Below, piece after piece: positions 8,812 through 17,812 of a stretch of 64,000 nt of DNA; positions within the stretch are counted from its first letter, which is position 1; each line of letters opens with the position of its first letter. Location of the stretch: contig JADJUV010000004.1 of NCBI GenBank assembly GCA_016716885.1, positions 74,607 through 138,606 of the forward strand. The letters are read 5' to 3'. This DNA is from Candidatus Trichofilum aggregatum (GTDB lineage Bacteria > Chloroflexota > Anaerolineae > Promineifilales > Promineifilaceae). The notes beneath the pieces are model-generated. The model was not told where the DNA came from and ran no database searches. It was given only the letters and a program-made list of their open reading frames with translations. A program made the translations under genes and the position numbers.

Positions 8812-9744
8812 ATGATTCATCGCGTAAAACTTCTTCTGGTTGGTCTTTTGGTGGCGGTAATGATGAGCGCCTGCGGCCGCGACGCGGCCGCGACCAACGA
8901 TGGCCTCATCCACATCACCACCACCATCGGCCAGATTACCAACATCAGCCAGGTTGTGGGGGGTGAGCATGTCAGCGTGACCGGGTTGATGGGGCCGGGG
9001 GTTGATCCCCATCTTTACGTAGCCAGCGCCAGCGATGTAGACAAATTGCAAGACGCCGACATCATCTTCTACAACGGCTTGTTTCTGGAAGCCCAAATGG
9101 AAAATGTGTTGGAGCAACTGGCGGAACGCAAAACGGTGGTGGCCGTTTCGGCAGGTATTGACCGGGCGGGTTTGCTGGCTTCACCGATATACCCGGATGA
9201 GTATGATCCACATATCTGGTTTGATGTGACGTTGTGGATGCAGGCGGTGGAGCAGGTACGAGACACCCTCATTGAGTACGATGCGGAACATGCGGCCGAT
9301 TATGAAGCCAACGCGGCCGCGTACCTTATTGAGCTTCAATCACTGCATAAATATGTGCAGGAACAGGCCCAACGTGTGCCCGAATCCCAGCGGGTTCTCA
9401 TCACCGCCCATGACGCCTTCAACTACTTTGGCCGGGCCTATAGCTTTGAAGTGCTGGGTCTGCAAGGCATCAGCACTGCTTCCGAAGCCAGCACGGCTGA
9501 CGTGCAAGAGCTGGCCGATTTCATCGCCACCCGGCAGATACCGGCGGTTTTTGTGGAATCATCGGTGCCCGTTCGCACCATCGAAGCCGTACAAGCCGCT
9601 GTTCAGGCCAAAGGGTTCGATGTGCAAATTGGCGGCCAGCTTTACTCGGATGCCATGGGCAATGCCGATACACCCGCCGGGACATACCTCGGCATGGTGC
9701 GGCATAACATTGACACCATTGTCGGCGCTTTGTTGGGGGAATGA
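8812..9744 (+). CDS. Metal ABC transporter substrate-binding lipoprotein (TroA/MntA/ZnuA family)
   Basis: A 310-residue cluster A-I solute-binding protein that captures Mn, Zn or Fe outside the membrane. The signal peptide ends in a lipobox (MMSAC, residues ~16-20). Likely metal ligands are His in GVDPHLYV, His in YDPHIWFD, an acidic residue around FVESSV, and Asp in LYSDAMG. AHDAFNYFGRAY is also diagnostic. There is no His-rich loop, which argues against a dedicated zinc ZnuA and favours Mn or Fe. Two GCGGCCGC palindromes fall directly after the lipobox Cys. First gene behind the DtxR-type operator; the ATPase starts 4 bp downstream. Confidence 0.9.
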   Translation: MIHRVKLLLVGLLVAVMMSACGRDAAATNDGLIHITTTIGQITNISQVVGGEHVSVTGLMGPGVDPHLYVASASDVDKLQDADIIFYNGLFLEAQMENVLEQLAERKTVVAVSAGIDRAGLLASPIYPDEYDPHIWFDVTLWMQAVEQVRDTLIEYDAEHAADYEANAAAYLIELQSLHKYVQEQAQRVPESQRVLITAHDAFNYFGRAYSFEVLGLQGISTASEASTADVQELADFIATRQIPAVFVESSVPVRTIEAVQAAVQAKGFDVQIGGQLYSDAMGNADTPAGTYLGMVRHNIDTIVGALLGE

Positions 9745-9747
9745 CCT

Positions 9748-10533
9748 ATGACGAATTATCCAGTAGAAGTAACCGACCTGACGGTTGCGTACAACGAAAA
9801 ACCAGTTCTGTGGGACATTGATCTGAATGTGCCGGAAGCCACGATGATGGCGATTGTCGGCCCCAACGGTGCGGGCAAAACCACCCTCATCAAATCCATT
9901 TTGGGGTTGATCAAACCGGCGGCCGGGCGGGTCTTGATTTACGGTCAGCCCTATGAAGAACAGCGGCATCGGGTGGGATATGTGCCTCAGCGGGGGAGCG
10001 TGGATTGGGATTTTCCCACCAGTGTGCTGGATGTGGTCATGATGGGGCGGTATCGCAGTCTGGGCTGGTTTAAGCGGCCAGGTAAAGCGGAGCATCAGGC
10101 CGCCTTTGAGGCCCTGGACAAGGTGGGCATGGCTTCATTGGCTCACCGACAAATCAGCCAGCTTTCCGGTGGGCAACAGCAGAGGACGTTTTTGGCCCGT
10201 GCCCTGGTGCAGGATGCCCAGATTTATTTCATGGACGAGCCGTTTCAGGGGGTAGATGCGACTACCGAACGGGCCATTGTCACCTTGCTGAAGGAGTTGG
10301 GGGCGGCGGGTAAAACGGTTATCGCCGTGCATCACGACCTGCAAACGGTGCCGGAGTATTTTGATTGGGTGACGCTCATCAATGTGCGGGCGATTGCCAG
10401 TGGGCCGGTGGGGCATGTGTTTACCGAAGAAAACCTGCGCCGAACCTATGGCGGCCGCATCAGTTTCCTCAAAGAAAATGGGCATGGGGAGGCGGTTGGC
10501 AGTGAGCCGCTGGCCGTGGGCAGTCATCAGTGA
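9748..10533 (+). CDS. Metal ABC transporter ATP-binding protein
   Basis: A 261-residue cytoplasmic ATPase powering the metal importer. It has Walker A GPNGAGKTT (~37-45), Q-loop VPQRGSVDWDFPTSV (the RxxVDWxFP pattern is typical of Mn/Zn importers), signature LSGGQQQRTFLARAL, Walker B IYFMDEPFQGVD, and switch His HHDL. The start is 4 bp after the lipoprotein stop, so it is certainly cotranscribed. Confidence 0.93.
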   Translation: MTNYPVEVTDLTVAYNEKPVLWDIDLNVPEATMMAIVGPNGAGKTTLIKSILGLIKPAAGRVLIYGQPYEEQRHRVGYVPQRGSVDWDFPTSVLDVVMMGRYRSLGWFKRPGKAEHQAAFEALDKVGMASLAHRQISQLSGGQQQRTFLARALVQDAQIYFMDEPFQGVDATTERAIVTLLKELGAAGKTVIAVHHDLQTVPEYFDWVTLINVRAIASGPVGHVFTEENLRRTYGGRISFLKENGHGEAVGSEPLAVGSHQ

Positions 10534-10547
10534 GCCATCGGGGAAAA

Positions 10548-10640
10548 CTCACGCCAAGACGCCAAGGACGCCAAGACACCAGATAAAATTCCGTGTAATT
10601 CGTGGCTTCTTTCCGTGGACTCTATGGTCTCGGCCACTTT
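10548..10640. repeat. Dispersed 'ACGCCAAGACGCCAAG...CGTGGCTTC' repeat
   Basis: One of at least eight intergenic tracts mixing CGCCAAGACGCCAAGGACG, GTGTAATTCGTGGC and similar words (others near 13296, 19308, 20866, 23524, 27765, 31037 and 53487). Such tracts are widespread in environmental bacteria; the origin is unknown. Confidence 0.65.
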
Positions 10641-10650
10641 TGGTTAAACA

Positions 10651-11781
10651 ATGGACTTACTACAACTTCTCTTCACCGATTACACCTTGAGAACTGTGGC
10701 CATGGGCGCGGCCGCGTTGGGTATTGTCAGTGGGGCGTTAGGAACCTACGCCACCCTGCGGCGGCAAAGTTTGCTGGGGGATGCTATTTCCCACGCGGCC
10801 CTACCCGGAGTGGTGATTGCCTTCATGCTCACGGGCACGAAATCGCCCCTGGTGTTGATGGCTGGCGCGGCCGCGGCCGGTATCCTCGGCACCTGGCTGA
10901 TGATGGCCATCACCCGCAACACCCGCATCAAAGAAGACAGTGCCTTGGGGTTAATCCTGTCCGTCTTTTTTGGCTTTGGGCTGATGTTGCTCACCTTTCT
11001 ACAAAAGAACCCCGATGCCCGGCAGGCCGGGTTGGATAGTTTCCTCTTTGGACAGGCGGCCACCTTGCTCCAACGGGATGTGGTAGCCATGGTCATTTTT
11101 GGCGGGGCGGCCCTGTTTATCCTGGCCCTGTTTTGGAAAGAGTTCAAGCTTTTGAGCTTCGACCGGGATTTTGGGGCCAGCCTGGGTTACAACATGCAAC
11201 TGTTGGATATGTTGCTGACCACTCTATTGGTGGTCGCCATTGTGATTGGTTTGCAGGCGGTGGGGGTGGTGCTGATGAGTGCGATGGTGGTAGCGCCCGC
11301 GGCCGCGGCTCGCCAATGGACGGATCGGTTGGGCCTCATGGTTGCCTTAGCCGCCGTATTTGGGGCTGTGGCCGGAGTTAGCGGGGCTGTCATTAGCAGT
11401 AGTGGCACCGGCCTTTCCACTGGGCCAGTCGTTGTCCTGAGCATTAGCGCCATCGTCGTTTTCTCACTCTTGTTTGCCCGCAATCGGGGGCTGGTGTGGA
11501 ATTGGCTGCGACGGCAACGCAATCGGCAACAACTGCGCCTGGAAGCCGTCCTGGGCGACCTCTACACCTTAGCCTCTCAGCATCATGAGCCGGGGCATCC
11601 GCACTCCATTGAAGTGCTTAGGGCCATGAATTTCCACCAGGGCGGGGTGCAGAAAAGTTTAGAGACGCTGGCCGAACAAGGTTTGGTTCGGTCAGTCAAT
11701 GAAACCGATTGGGCGTTGACCGCCCAAGGGATAGAAGCGGCTCGCCAGAACAGCCAGCATGGGCAGAGTTCGGTACAATAA
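10651..11781 (+). CDS. Metal ABC permease with C-terminal winged helix
   Basis: A 376-residue ABC-3 family permease: about eight membrane helices over residues 1-285 with the family motifs GDAISHAALPGVVIAF and LLSAMVVAPAAAARQW-type stretches, followed by a soluble C-terminal domain (~295-370) resembling a DtxR-type winged helix (VLRAMNFHQGGVQKSLETLAEQGLVRS). That cytoplasmic domain may sense metal or regulate transport. The ATG follows a 117-bp spacer holding a dispersed repeat. It pairs with the second permease at 13495, likely as a TroC/TroD-like heterodimer. Confidence 0.88.
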   Translation: MDLLQLLFTDYTLRTVAMGAAALGIVSGALGTYATLRRQSLLGDAISHAALPGVVIAFMLTGTKSPLVLMAGAAAAGILGTWLMMAITRNTRIKEDSALGLILSVFFGFGLMLLTFLQKNPDARQAGLDSFLFGQAATLLQRDVVAMVIFGGAALFILALFWKEFKLLSFDRDFGASLGYNMQLLDMLLTTLLVVAIVIGLQAVGVVLMSAMVVAPAAAARQWTDRLGLMVALAAVFGAVAGVSGAVISSSGTGLSTGPVVVLSISAIVVFSLLFARNRGLVWNWLRRQRNRQQLRLEAVLGDLYTLASQHHEPGHPHSIEVLRAMNFHQGGVQKSLETLAEQGLVRSVNETDWALTAQGIEAARQNSQHGQSSVQ

Positions 11782-11784
11782 GTT

Positions 11785-11812
11785 TAGAGCTAGAGCTAGA
11801 GCTAGAGCTAGA
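11785..11812. repeat. TAGAGC hexamer microsatellite
   Basis: Four to five tandem copies of TAGAGC right after the permease stop. The same hexamer recurs at 53450-53478 and, inverted, at about 53597-53615. Confidence 0.8.
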
Positions 11813-11868
11813 AAAGTTTTTGTACCGGTTACTCTATAAATCTCTGGTAACTATTCTCCCTCATCCCC

Positions 11869-11943
11869 GGCCCTTCTCCCACACTGGGAGAAGGGTGTTC
11901 GTTCCCTCTCCCTGGGGAGAGGGTTAGGGTGAGGGGCTGTATA
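11869..11943. repeat. Dispersed CCCTCTCC/GGGAGAGGG repeat, copy 2
   Basis: Shares GGGGAGAGGGTTAGGGTGA and the end GGGGCTGTAT with the copy at 2345-2406; contains two short stems. It lies in the leader of the CNNM-like gene. Confidence 0.7.
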
Positions 11944-11966
11944 GATACAATCCCTGTGAGGTTTCC

Positions 11967-13289
11967 ATGCTGTCTGAATTAACAACTGAATTAGCGATTA
12001 TTTTGGTCCTTACCCTGGCGAATGGGGTTTTTTCCGGGTCGGAAATTGCCATTGTTTCGGCCCGACGCAATCGCCTGGAGATGCAAGCGGCCGCCGGTTC
12101 ACGTGGTGCGCGACAGGCCCTTGATCTGAGTGAACGCCCGGACCGGTTTCTGGCCACGGTGCAGGTTGGCATTACCCTGATCGGCACGTTTTCGGCCGCT
12201 TTTGGGGGGGCACGCATTGGCGATATTCTGGCCGTCTGGCTAGCCCAGATACCCATTCTGATGCCCTATGCCGAGACCCTGGCCCTGGGCATTGTGGTGA
12301 TGGGCATCACCTATTTGTCTCTGGTAATTGGTGAACTGGTGCCAAAGCAGATTGCCCTGCACCATGCCGAACGGTTTGCCACGCTCACCGCACCGATTAT
12401 GGTGTTTCTGGGGGTAATAACGCGGCCGCTTGTTGCTTTGTTATCCTTTTCCGTAAAAGGGGTGTTGCGCTTGCGGGGGCAAGAAAACGTAGCCGAGAGC
12501 TATGTGACGCCGGAAGACATCGTCTATATGGTGCGGGAAGGGACGCAGAGTGGCGCGGTTGAGGTGGGAGAAGCCCAAATGATTCAGCGGGTGTTCAAAT
12601 TTACGGATCGCCCGGTAAAAACGGTGATGGTTCCCCGCAGTGAAATCGTAGTTGCTGATATTACCATGCCTCTCGTGAAAATCGCCGAGACCTTCATCGA
12701 AAGTGGTTATTCCCGTTTGCCGGTGATCGAAGGGTCTATGGAAAATGTGATCGGCTTTCTCCATGCCAAGGAGTTGATGCGATATCTGGCTCAACCAGAA
12801 GCGACCGTGAACATTCGCCACCTGCTGCGCCCGGTTATCTATGTTTTGGGCAGTGACCATACCGATGATGTGTTAAACCTCTTCCGCCGTAAGGCCGCCC
12901 ACATGGCGCTGGTTATGGATGAATATGGCCAGACGGATGGGCTGGTGACGCTGGAAGATTTGTTGGAAGAGCTGGTGGGTGAAATTCAGGATGAGTATGA
13001 CGAAGGGGAAGAACAGCCCATTGTGCGCCGCGAGGATGGGAGCTGGCTGGTGAATGGTCTGGAAGCGTATGACAAAGTGAAAGAGCGACTGGGCCTGCCG
13101 ACTATTTATGGCCTGGACGAAGAAGATTTTACCACCCTGGCCGGACTCATTTTGGCGCTGCTCAAGCGTATGCCCAAGGTGGGTGATAAGGTTGATTTAG
13201 GCGATTTTACTTTGGAAGTGGTAGATATGGATGGTCGTCGGGTGGATAAGGTGTTGATCTATCAAAAAACGACAAGCAGTGATGAGTGA
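11967..13289 (+). CDS. CNNM/CorC-type transporter-associated protein (HlyC family)
   Basis: A 440-residue membrane protein with an N-terminal CNNM (DUF21) domain of four helices (residues 1-195; NGVFSGSEIAIVSARRNRLE, LVIGELVPKQIALHHAERFA), a CBS pair (~215-335; VKTVMVPRSEIV, VMDEYGQTDGLVTLEDLLEELVG) and a C-terminal CorC_HlyC domain (~350-430). Relatives act in Mg/Co efflux or divalent-cation homeostasis. Its position between the two metal permeases suggests it belongs to the same metal circuit, though it may also be transcribed separately, since a 185-bp repeat-bearing gap precedes it. Confidence 0.9.
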   Translation: MLSELTTELAIILVLTLANGVFSGSEIAIVSARRNRLEMQAAAGSRGARQALDLSERPDRFLATVQVGITLIGTFSAAFGGARIGDILAVWLAQIPILMPYAETLALGIVVMGITYLSLVIGELVPKQIALHHAERFATLTAPIMVFLGVITRPLVALLSFSVKGVLRLRGQENVAESYVTPEDIVYMVREGTQSGAVEVGEAQMIQRVFKFTDRPVKTVMVPRSEIVVADITMPLVKIAETFIESGYSRLPVIEGSMENVIGFLHAKELMRYLAQPEATVNIRHLLRPVIYVLGSDHTDDVLNLFRRKAAHMALVMDEYGQTDGLVTLEDLLEELVGEIQDEYDEGEEQPIVRREDGSWLVNGLEAYDKVKERLGLPTIYGLDEEDFTTLAGLILALLKRMPKVGDKVDLGDFTLEVVDMDGRRVDKVLIYQKTTSSDE

Positions 13290-13295
13290 GATACC

Positions 13296-13440
13296 GGAAA
13301 ATCTCACGCAGAGGCGCAAAGGGCGCAAAGGTTCGGAAATGGGTTTGTGTTAATTCGTGAGTCTACTGAAAAAACGCACGCAAGGGTGCAAAGGACGCAA
13401 AGGTTCGGAAATGGGTTTGTGTTGATTTGTGATTTCTGGG
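13296..13440. repeat. Dispersed 'ACGCAGAGGCGCAAAGG' repeat
   Basis: Two successive copies of a unit containing GCAAAGGTTCGGAAATGGG and GTTGATTTGTG-like words, filling the gap between the CNNM protein and the second permease. Confidence 0.65.
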
Positions 13441-13494
13441 GATGAATGCAACCAGAAACAACGATACGCACCACGCACCACGTTGGAGTCAAAT

Positions 13495-14601
13495 ATGTCT
13501 GTTTCGCAACTTGAAATTCAATTAATTGCGGCCATTGTGGCGGTGGCCTGTGCTTTGCCGGGGGTGTTTTTGGTGCTCCGGCGCATGGCGATGCAGAGTG
13601 ATGCCATCAGCCATACGGTGTTGTTGGGTATTGTGGTGGGTTATTTCCTGTTTCGTGACCTGGACTCACCGCTGGTGATTCTGTGCGCGGCCGCGACCGG
13701 GGTTCTCACCGTCTGGTTAACCGAGCTACTGCACCGCACCCGGCTGGTCAAAGAAGACGCCGCCGTGGGGCTGGTCTTTCCCGCCCTGTTTAGCCTGGCT
13801 GTCATCCTTATTTCCCGGTTTGCGCGGGGGGTGCACCTGGACGTGGATGCGGTTTTGTTGGGGGAACTGGCCTTCGCGCCGTTGGATCGGCTGGACTTGT
13901 TGGGGCTGGACTTGCCCCGCGCTCTGGTGGTGATGGGGGTGATCTTGGGGCTGAATGTGGCCTTTATCGCCCTGTTCTACAAAGAACTCAAACTGGCAAC
14001 CTTCGATGCGGGCCTCGCGGCCGCGCTCGGTTTCTCACCCGTTCTCATCCACTACGCCCTGATGACCCTGGTCTCCTTCACGGCGGTGGGGGCCTTTGAT
14101 GCCGTGGGGTCGGTGCTGGTGGTGGCGCTGATGATTGCTCCGCCCGCGGCCGCGTACCTGCTCACCGACCGCCTTTCCCACATGCTGGGGCTGAGTGCCC
14201 TCATCGGCGTGGTCAGCGCCATTGGTGGCTTCTGGTTAGCTCGCTGGTTAGATGCCAACATCGCCGGTTCGATGGCCGCCATGACTGGTTTAATTTTTCT
14301 CCTCATTTTTCTGCTGGCCCCAGAGCGGGGAATGGTGGCCCTGGCGCTACGCCGCCAGCGGCAACGCTGGAACTTTGCCGCCACGGCCCTGGCTATCCAC
14401 TTGTTAAATCACGAAGGGGAAGTGAACGCCCTGGATGAAAGCCGCATGGAGCATTTGCTGGAGCACATGCACTGGGAGCCACCCTTTGCCGAAGAAGTGG
14501 TGCGCCGGGCGCAGCGCATTGGCCTGGTACAGCGGGATGATAATTTGCTGGAGTTGACGGGCCGCGGCCGCGAACTGGCCCGCGAAGCCATTCTGCGTTA
14601 A
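13495..14601 (+). CDS. Second metal ABC permease with C-terminal winged helix
   Basis: About 368 residues from the ATG at 13495, which has TTGGAGTC just upstream; the frame extends to 13429 but that part overlaps a repeat. ABC-3 permease with the motif MQSDAISHTVLLGIVVGYF, seven to eight membrane helices, and a C-terminal winged-helix-like domain (~295-365; HLLEHMHWEPPFAEEVVRR is close to the first permease's domain). It is the probable partner of the 10651 permease. Three GCGGCCGC sites encode Ala runs within membrane segments and one falls near the C-terminus. Confidence 0.87.
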   Translation: MSVSQLEIQLIAAIVAVACALPGVFLVLRRMAMQSDAISHTVLLGIVVGYFLFRDLDSPLVILCAAATGVLTVWLTELLHRTRLVKEDAAVGLVFPALFSLAVILISRFARGVHLDVDAVLLGELAFAPLDRLDLLGLDLPRALVVMGVILGLNVAFIALFYKELKLATFDAGLAAALGFSPVLIHYALMTLVSFTAVGAFDAVGSVLVVALMIAPPAAAYLLTDRLSHMLGLSALIGVVSAIGGFWLARWLDANIAGSMAAMTGLIFLLIFLLAPERGMVALALRRQRQRWNFAATALAIHLLNHEGEVNALDESRMEHLLEHMHWEPPFAEEVVRRAQRIGLVQRDDNLLELTGRGRELAREAILR

Positions 14602-14628
14602 GACCTTCAAGAGGAAGGGCGGATGTGA

Positions 14629-15579
14629 CTAAGGGGGAGCAATTGGAGTTGGCGTTGCCGGAAGGACAAACGTAAAAACATTTGTTCCATCCCCTGTGTT
14701 GACTGCGATCAGCATCATATTGGCCACCAAAACAAATTGGGATGGATCGATATAAAAAACAGCGTGTCCGGGGCAGGCATGACCAGGGCCAACATCTTCT
14801 AATTCGGCCTGAGCAATGAGATCGTTGTTTGGGCCAAGTATCGCATACAATTCCACAATGGTAGGTGCAGGTGAGCTTAATTCACCGGTCACGGGTACAA
14901 ATTGGTCTCCTGCAAAGACTGGCCCTTCAAACCAGATGCCGCAGGGGCCTGCTACTGTCGAGGTAGGTGTGGGGCCAATGGTGGCTGTAGGTGTATTAAG
15001 TGGTGTCGAGGTAGGTGAAGGGCCAGGGGTAATGGTGGCTGTCGGTAAGATAGGGGTAAAGCTGGGGGTGGGTGGCGGTGTCCTTGTGTGTGTGGGCATG
15101 GGCGTTGGCGTAGCTAAACGGGCCATAATCGTACCGCTGACATCATAGCGGCAATCCAGATAGACGACATAATTCCCTTCAATGGCGAAGGTGGTGCTGT
15201 AGATGTCACCCGGCGCAATCATGCCACTGTGCCATGCATTACCAGATTGGGACATAGCCGAGGCCGCAACCCCGTCCCCCTCATCTTCTTCCGCTACTAA
15301 CAAAGGCAAATATTGATAACAGTGGCGACTGCTCCCAATTTCTACCCGTTGGCTGGTGTTGTTGAGCCAGGTAACAGGTTCGCCCAGGCTCACCGTGAGC
15401 GCAACCGGGTCAAAGCCGGTTTCGTTGATGAGAATATCTGGCCCTGCGGCCGCGGCCTCACTGGTTGCTCCTCTCTTTTGCCACACCTGGAGCGACCCCA
15501 GGAACGCGGCCGCGAGGCCTAACACCATCGCCCCATTGAACAGCCCTTTGATCAGGCGCGAAGAATGGTGAGTGAGCAT
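14629..15579 (-). CDS. Exported cupredoxin-like protein with degenerate copper site
   Basis: A 316-residue exported protein: an N-terminal membrane/signal segment (~10-32), a cupredoxin-like beta-sandwich (~48-155; INETGFDPVALTVSLGEPVTW, then YVVYLDCRYDVSGTIMA), a long Thr/Pro linker (~158-210), and a second beta domain (~212-316). The canonical type-1 copper ligands (His, Cys, His, Met) are mostly missing: Cys remains, but the first His position reads TSQRVEI and the distal HxxM is YDVSG. It probably does not bind copper as plastocyanins do. Convergent with the upstream permease, 27 bp apart. Confidence 0.75.
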   Translation of the reverse strand: MLTHHSSRLIKGLFNGAMVLGLAAAFLGSLQVWQKRGATSEAAAAGPDILINETGFDPVALTVSLGEPVTWLNNTSQRVEIGSSRHCYQYLPLLVAEEDEGDGVAASAMSQSGNAWHSGMIAPGDIYSTTFAIEGNYVVYLDCRYDVSGTIMARLATPTPMPTHTRTPPPTPSFTPILPTATITPGPSPTSTPLNTPTATIGPTPTSTVAGPCGIWFEGPVFAGDQFVPVTGELSSPAPTIVELYAILGPNNDLIAQAELEDVGPGHACPGHAVFYIDPSQFVLVANMMLIAVNTGDGTNVFTFVLPATPTPIAPP

Positions 15580-15664
15580 GATGCACTCCTTAAATGAAAC
15601 GGAGAAGAAAATGGATGACGCGGCCGCGAAGGGGAAGCAACAGTGTCAGCGACCAGTTATTATC

Positions 15665-15747
15665 TCGACTTTGGCGAAAATGCGGACGACCTTGTGAAAT
15701 CTCTTAATCTCTCAGTCTCCAGAGGTCAACACAAAAAACGCCAATGT
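15665..15747 (-). repeat. Family A inverted-repeat element, copy 2
   Basis: TCGACTTTGGCGAAAAT ... ATCTCTTAATCTCTCAGTC ... CCAGAGGTCA ... CGCCAATG. Same orientation as the 2501 copy, located upstream of lepA. Confidence 0.75.
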
Positions 15748-15792
15748 CCAGTTATTATCATAACATACCCCGCCACCCGCTGATCGGCGTTA

Positions 15793-15820
15793 TTGATACG
15801 TTTGCCCATTCAGATATAAT
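15793..15820 (+). promoter_or_regulatory. Promoter of lepA, nearly leaderless
   Basis: TTGATA (15793-15798), 16-bp spacer, TATAAT (15815-15820); the lepA ATG follows only 11 bp after the -10. A start site 6-8 bp downstream of TATAAT would give a leader of about 5 nt, and no Shine-Dalgarno is visible. Confidence 0.6.
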
Positions 15821-15831
15821 CGCTCCTTGCT

Positions 15832-17637
15832 ATGATAGATCCAACAAAAATCCGTAACTTCTGTATTATCGCCCATATTGACCACGGCAAATCCACCCTG
15901 GCTGATCGTCTGCTCCAAGCAACCGGAACCGTCTCCGACCGTGACATGCAAGAGCAGGTGCTCGACAGCATGGACCTGGAGCGGGAAAAAGGTGTCACCA
16001 TCAAGGCCTCCGCTGTGCGCATGGAGTACAAAGCACAAGACGGCGAAACCTACATCATGAACTTGATTGACACCCCCGGCCACGTAGACTTCGCCTACGA
16101 GGTCAGTCGCGCCTTACAAGGGTGTGAAGGGGCCGTCCTGGTGGTAGATGCCTCACAAGGGGTCGAAGCCCAAACCCTGGCTAACCTCTACCTGGCCGTA
16201 GATGCGAACCTGGAACTGGTTCCCGTTGTCAACAAAATAGACCTGCCCGCCGCCCAACCAGATGAAGCCGCCGAGGAAATTGAAAACCTGACTGGCATCA
16301 ATGCCGCGGATGTGGTTCCGATCAGTGCCAAAATGGGAACCAACGTGGTTCAGGTGCTTGAGGCCGTTGTCAAACGTGTACCACATCCAACTGGCGACCA
16401 TGATGCCCCCCTCAAAGCCCTCGTGTTTGACTCCCATTACGATGCGTACAAAGGGGTGATCGCCTATGTGCGTATTTTTGAAGGCACCCTCAAAGATCGC
16501 CAGATCATCAAAGTCATGTCCAATGATGTGACGGTTGAACCCCTGGAGATTGGCGTTTTTACCCCTGGTATGAAACCAGTCAAAGAAATTTCTGCCGGGG
16601 AAGTGGGTTACATTGCCACCGGGCTGAAATCAGTGCGTGAGTGCCGCGTAGGTGACACCATCACCTTGCGCGAACGCCCCGCCGCCGAGCCGCTGGCCGG
16701 TTATCGCACCATCAAACCGATGGTTTACGCCGGTTTTTACCCCACCGAAGGGGAAGATTACAGCCTGCTCAAAGAAGCCCTGGAAAAACTGCAACTGAAT
16801 GATGCGTCCCTGGTTTATGAACCGGAAACATCCAACGCCCTGAATTTTGGTTTCCGTTGTGGTTTCCTCGGGCTGTTCCACATGGAAATTATCCAGGAGC
16901 GGCTAGAGCGGGAATACGACCTTGACCTGGTAGCCACGGCTCCCAGCGTGCGTTATGAAGTGGTGATGACGGACGAAGAGGTCAACATTATCGAAAGCCC
17001 GGCTGATTTGCCGGATGAAACCGAGATATTGGAAATCCGTGAACCGTGGATGCAGGTACAGATATTCACCCCGGAAGAATATTACGGCACCATCATGGAC
17101 CTTGTCCGTAAGCGGCGCGGTGAATTCTTGGGGCAAGAGCACCCCTCACCGGGCCGCGTTATTCTCAAATACGACATTCCCCTGGCCGAAATCATCGTGG
17201 ACTTTTACGATAAGCTAAAGAGCGGCACACGGGGTTATGCTTCGATGGATTATGAATTTATCGGCTACCGCACCTCGGATTTGGTTAAGCTAGAGGTGTT
17301 GGTGAACAAAGTACCGGTAGATGCCCTGGCGATGATTGTCCATCGGGATGATTCGTTCAACCGGGGGCAGAAATTAGTGACCAAGCTGAAAGAATTGATT
17401 CCGCGCCAGCAGTTTGAAGTGCCGATTCAGGCCGCTGTAGGTAAACGAGTGGTAAGTCGGGCCAACGTGAAGGCCATACGTAAGGACGTGTTGGCGAAAT
17501 GTTATGGTGGCGACATCACCCGTAAGAAGAAGCTGTTGGAAAAGCAGAAGAAAGGCAAGAAGCGGATGAAGATGATCGGCAATGTGGAGATACCGCAGGC
17601 CGCGTTTATGGCGGTTCTAAAGTTGAGCGAAGATTAG
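15832..17637 (+). CDS. lepA: Elongation factor 4 (LepA)
   Basis: A 601-residue translational GTPase, full family length, acting on the ribosome in back-translocation/initiation quality control. G1 AHIDHGKST (~15-23), G3 DTPGH, G4 NKIDL; the LepA-specific C-terminal domain follows (KKLLEKQKKGKKRMKMIGN near the end). Single gene with a near-leaderless promoter. Unlike most neighbours it contains no GCGGCCGC palindrome over 1.8 kb, consistent with strong protein-level constraint. Confidence 0.97.
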   Translation: MIDPTKIRNFCIIAHIDHGKSTLADRLLQATGTVSDRDMQEQVLDSMDLEREKGVTIKASAVRMEYKAQDGETYIMNLIDTPGHVDFAYEVSRALQGCEGAVLVVDASQGVEAQTLANLYLAVDANLELVPVVNKIDLPAAQPDEAAEEIENLTGINAADVVPISAKMGTNVVQVLEAVVKRVPHPTGDHDAPLKALVFDSHYDAYKGVIAYVRIFEGTLKDRQIIKVMSNDVTVEPLEIGVFTPGMKPVKEISAGEVGYIATGLKSVRECRVGDTITLRERPAAEPLAGYRTIKPMVYAGFYPTEGEDYSLLKEALEKLQLNDASLVYEPETSNALNFGFRCGFLGLFHMEIIQERLEREYDLDLVATAPSVRYEVVMTDEEVNIIESPADLPDETEILEIREPWMQVQIFTPEEYYGTIMDLVRKRRGEFLGQEHPSPGRVILKYDIPLAEIIVDFYDKLKSGTRGYASMDYEFIGYRTSDLVKLEVLVNKVPVDALAMIVHRDDSFNRGQKLVTKLKELIPRQQFEVPIQAAVGKRVVSRANVKAIRKDVLAKCYGGDITRKKKLLEKQKKGKKRMKMIGNVEIPQAAFMAVLKLSED

Positions 17638-17692
17638 AACTGCGAATATCTCCCATCCCTAACCCCGCCCCCAGGGGCGGGGAACTTTTTCT

Positions 17693-17734
17693 CGTGTCAT
17701 TTTTCGAGGGCCTACGCCCTCGAAAAATGACACG
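17693..17734. terminator. Long perfect hairpin between lepA and tilS
   Basis: A 19-bp perfect stem (CGTGTCATTTTTCGAGGGC / its complement) with a 4-bp loop (17712-17715). It sits between convergent genes and probably works in both directions, though the tails are not strongly T-rich. A smaller CCCCGCCCC/GGGGCGGGG stem precedes it at 17661-17682. Confidence 0.65.
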
Positions 17735-17812
17735 AATAGGTTTTTCCCCTTCCCGCCTCAAAGGGGTCTTTTAGCGGTTCACCTCAACCGGCTAAAGCCG
17801 TCACTACGCTCA

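Noticed and set aside
10602..11039. Alternative-frame ORF over the start of the first metal permease
   Set aside because: It is a shadow of the permease, which has clear membrane segments and family motifs in the chosen frame.
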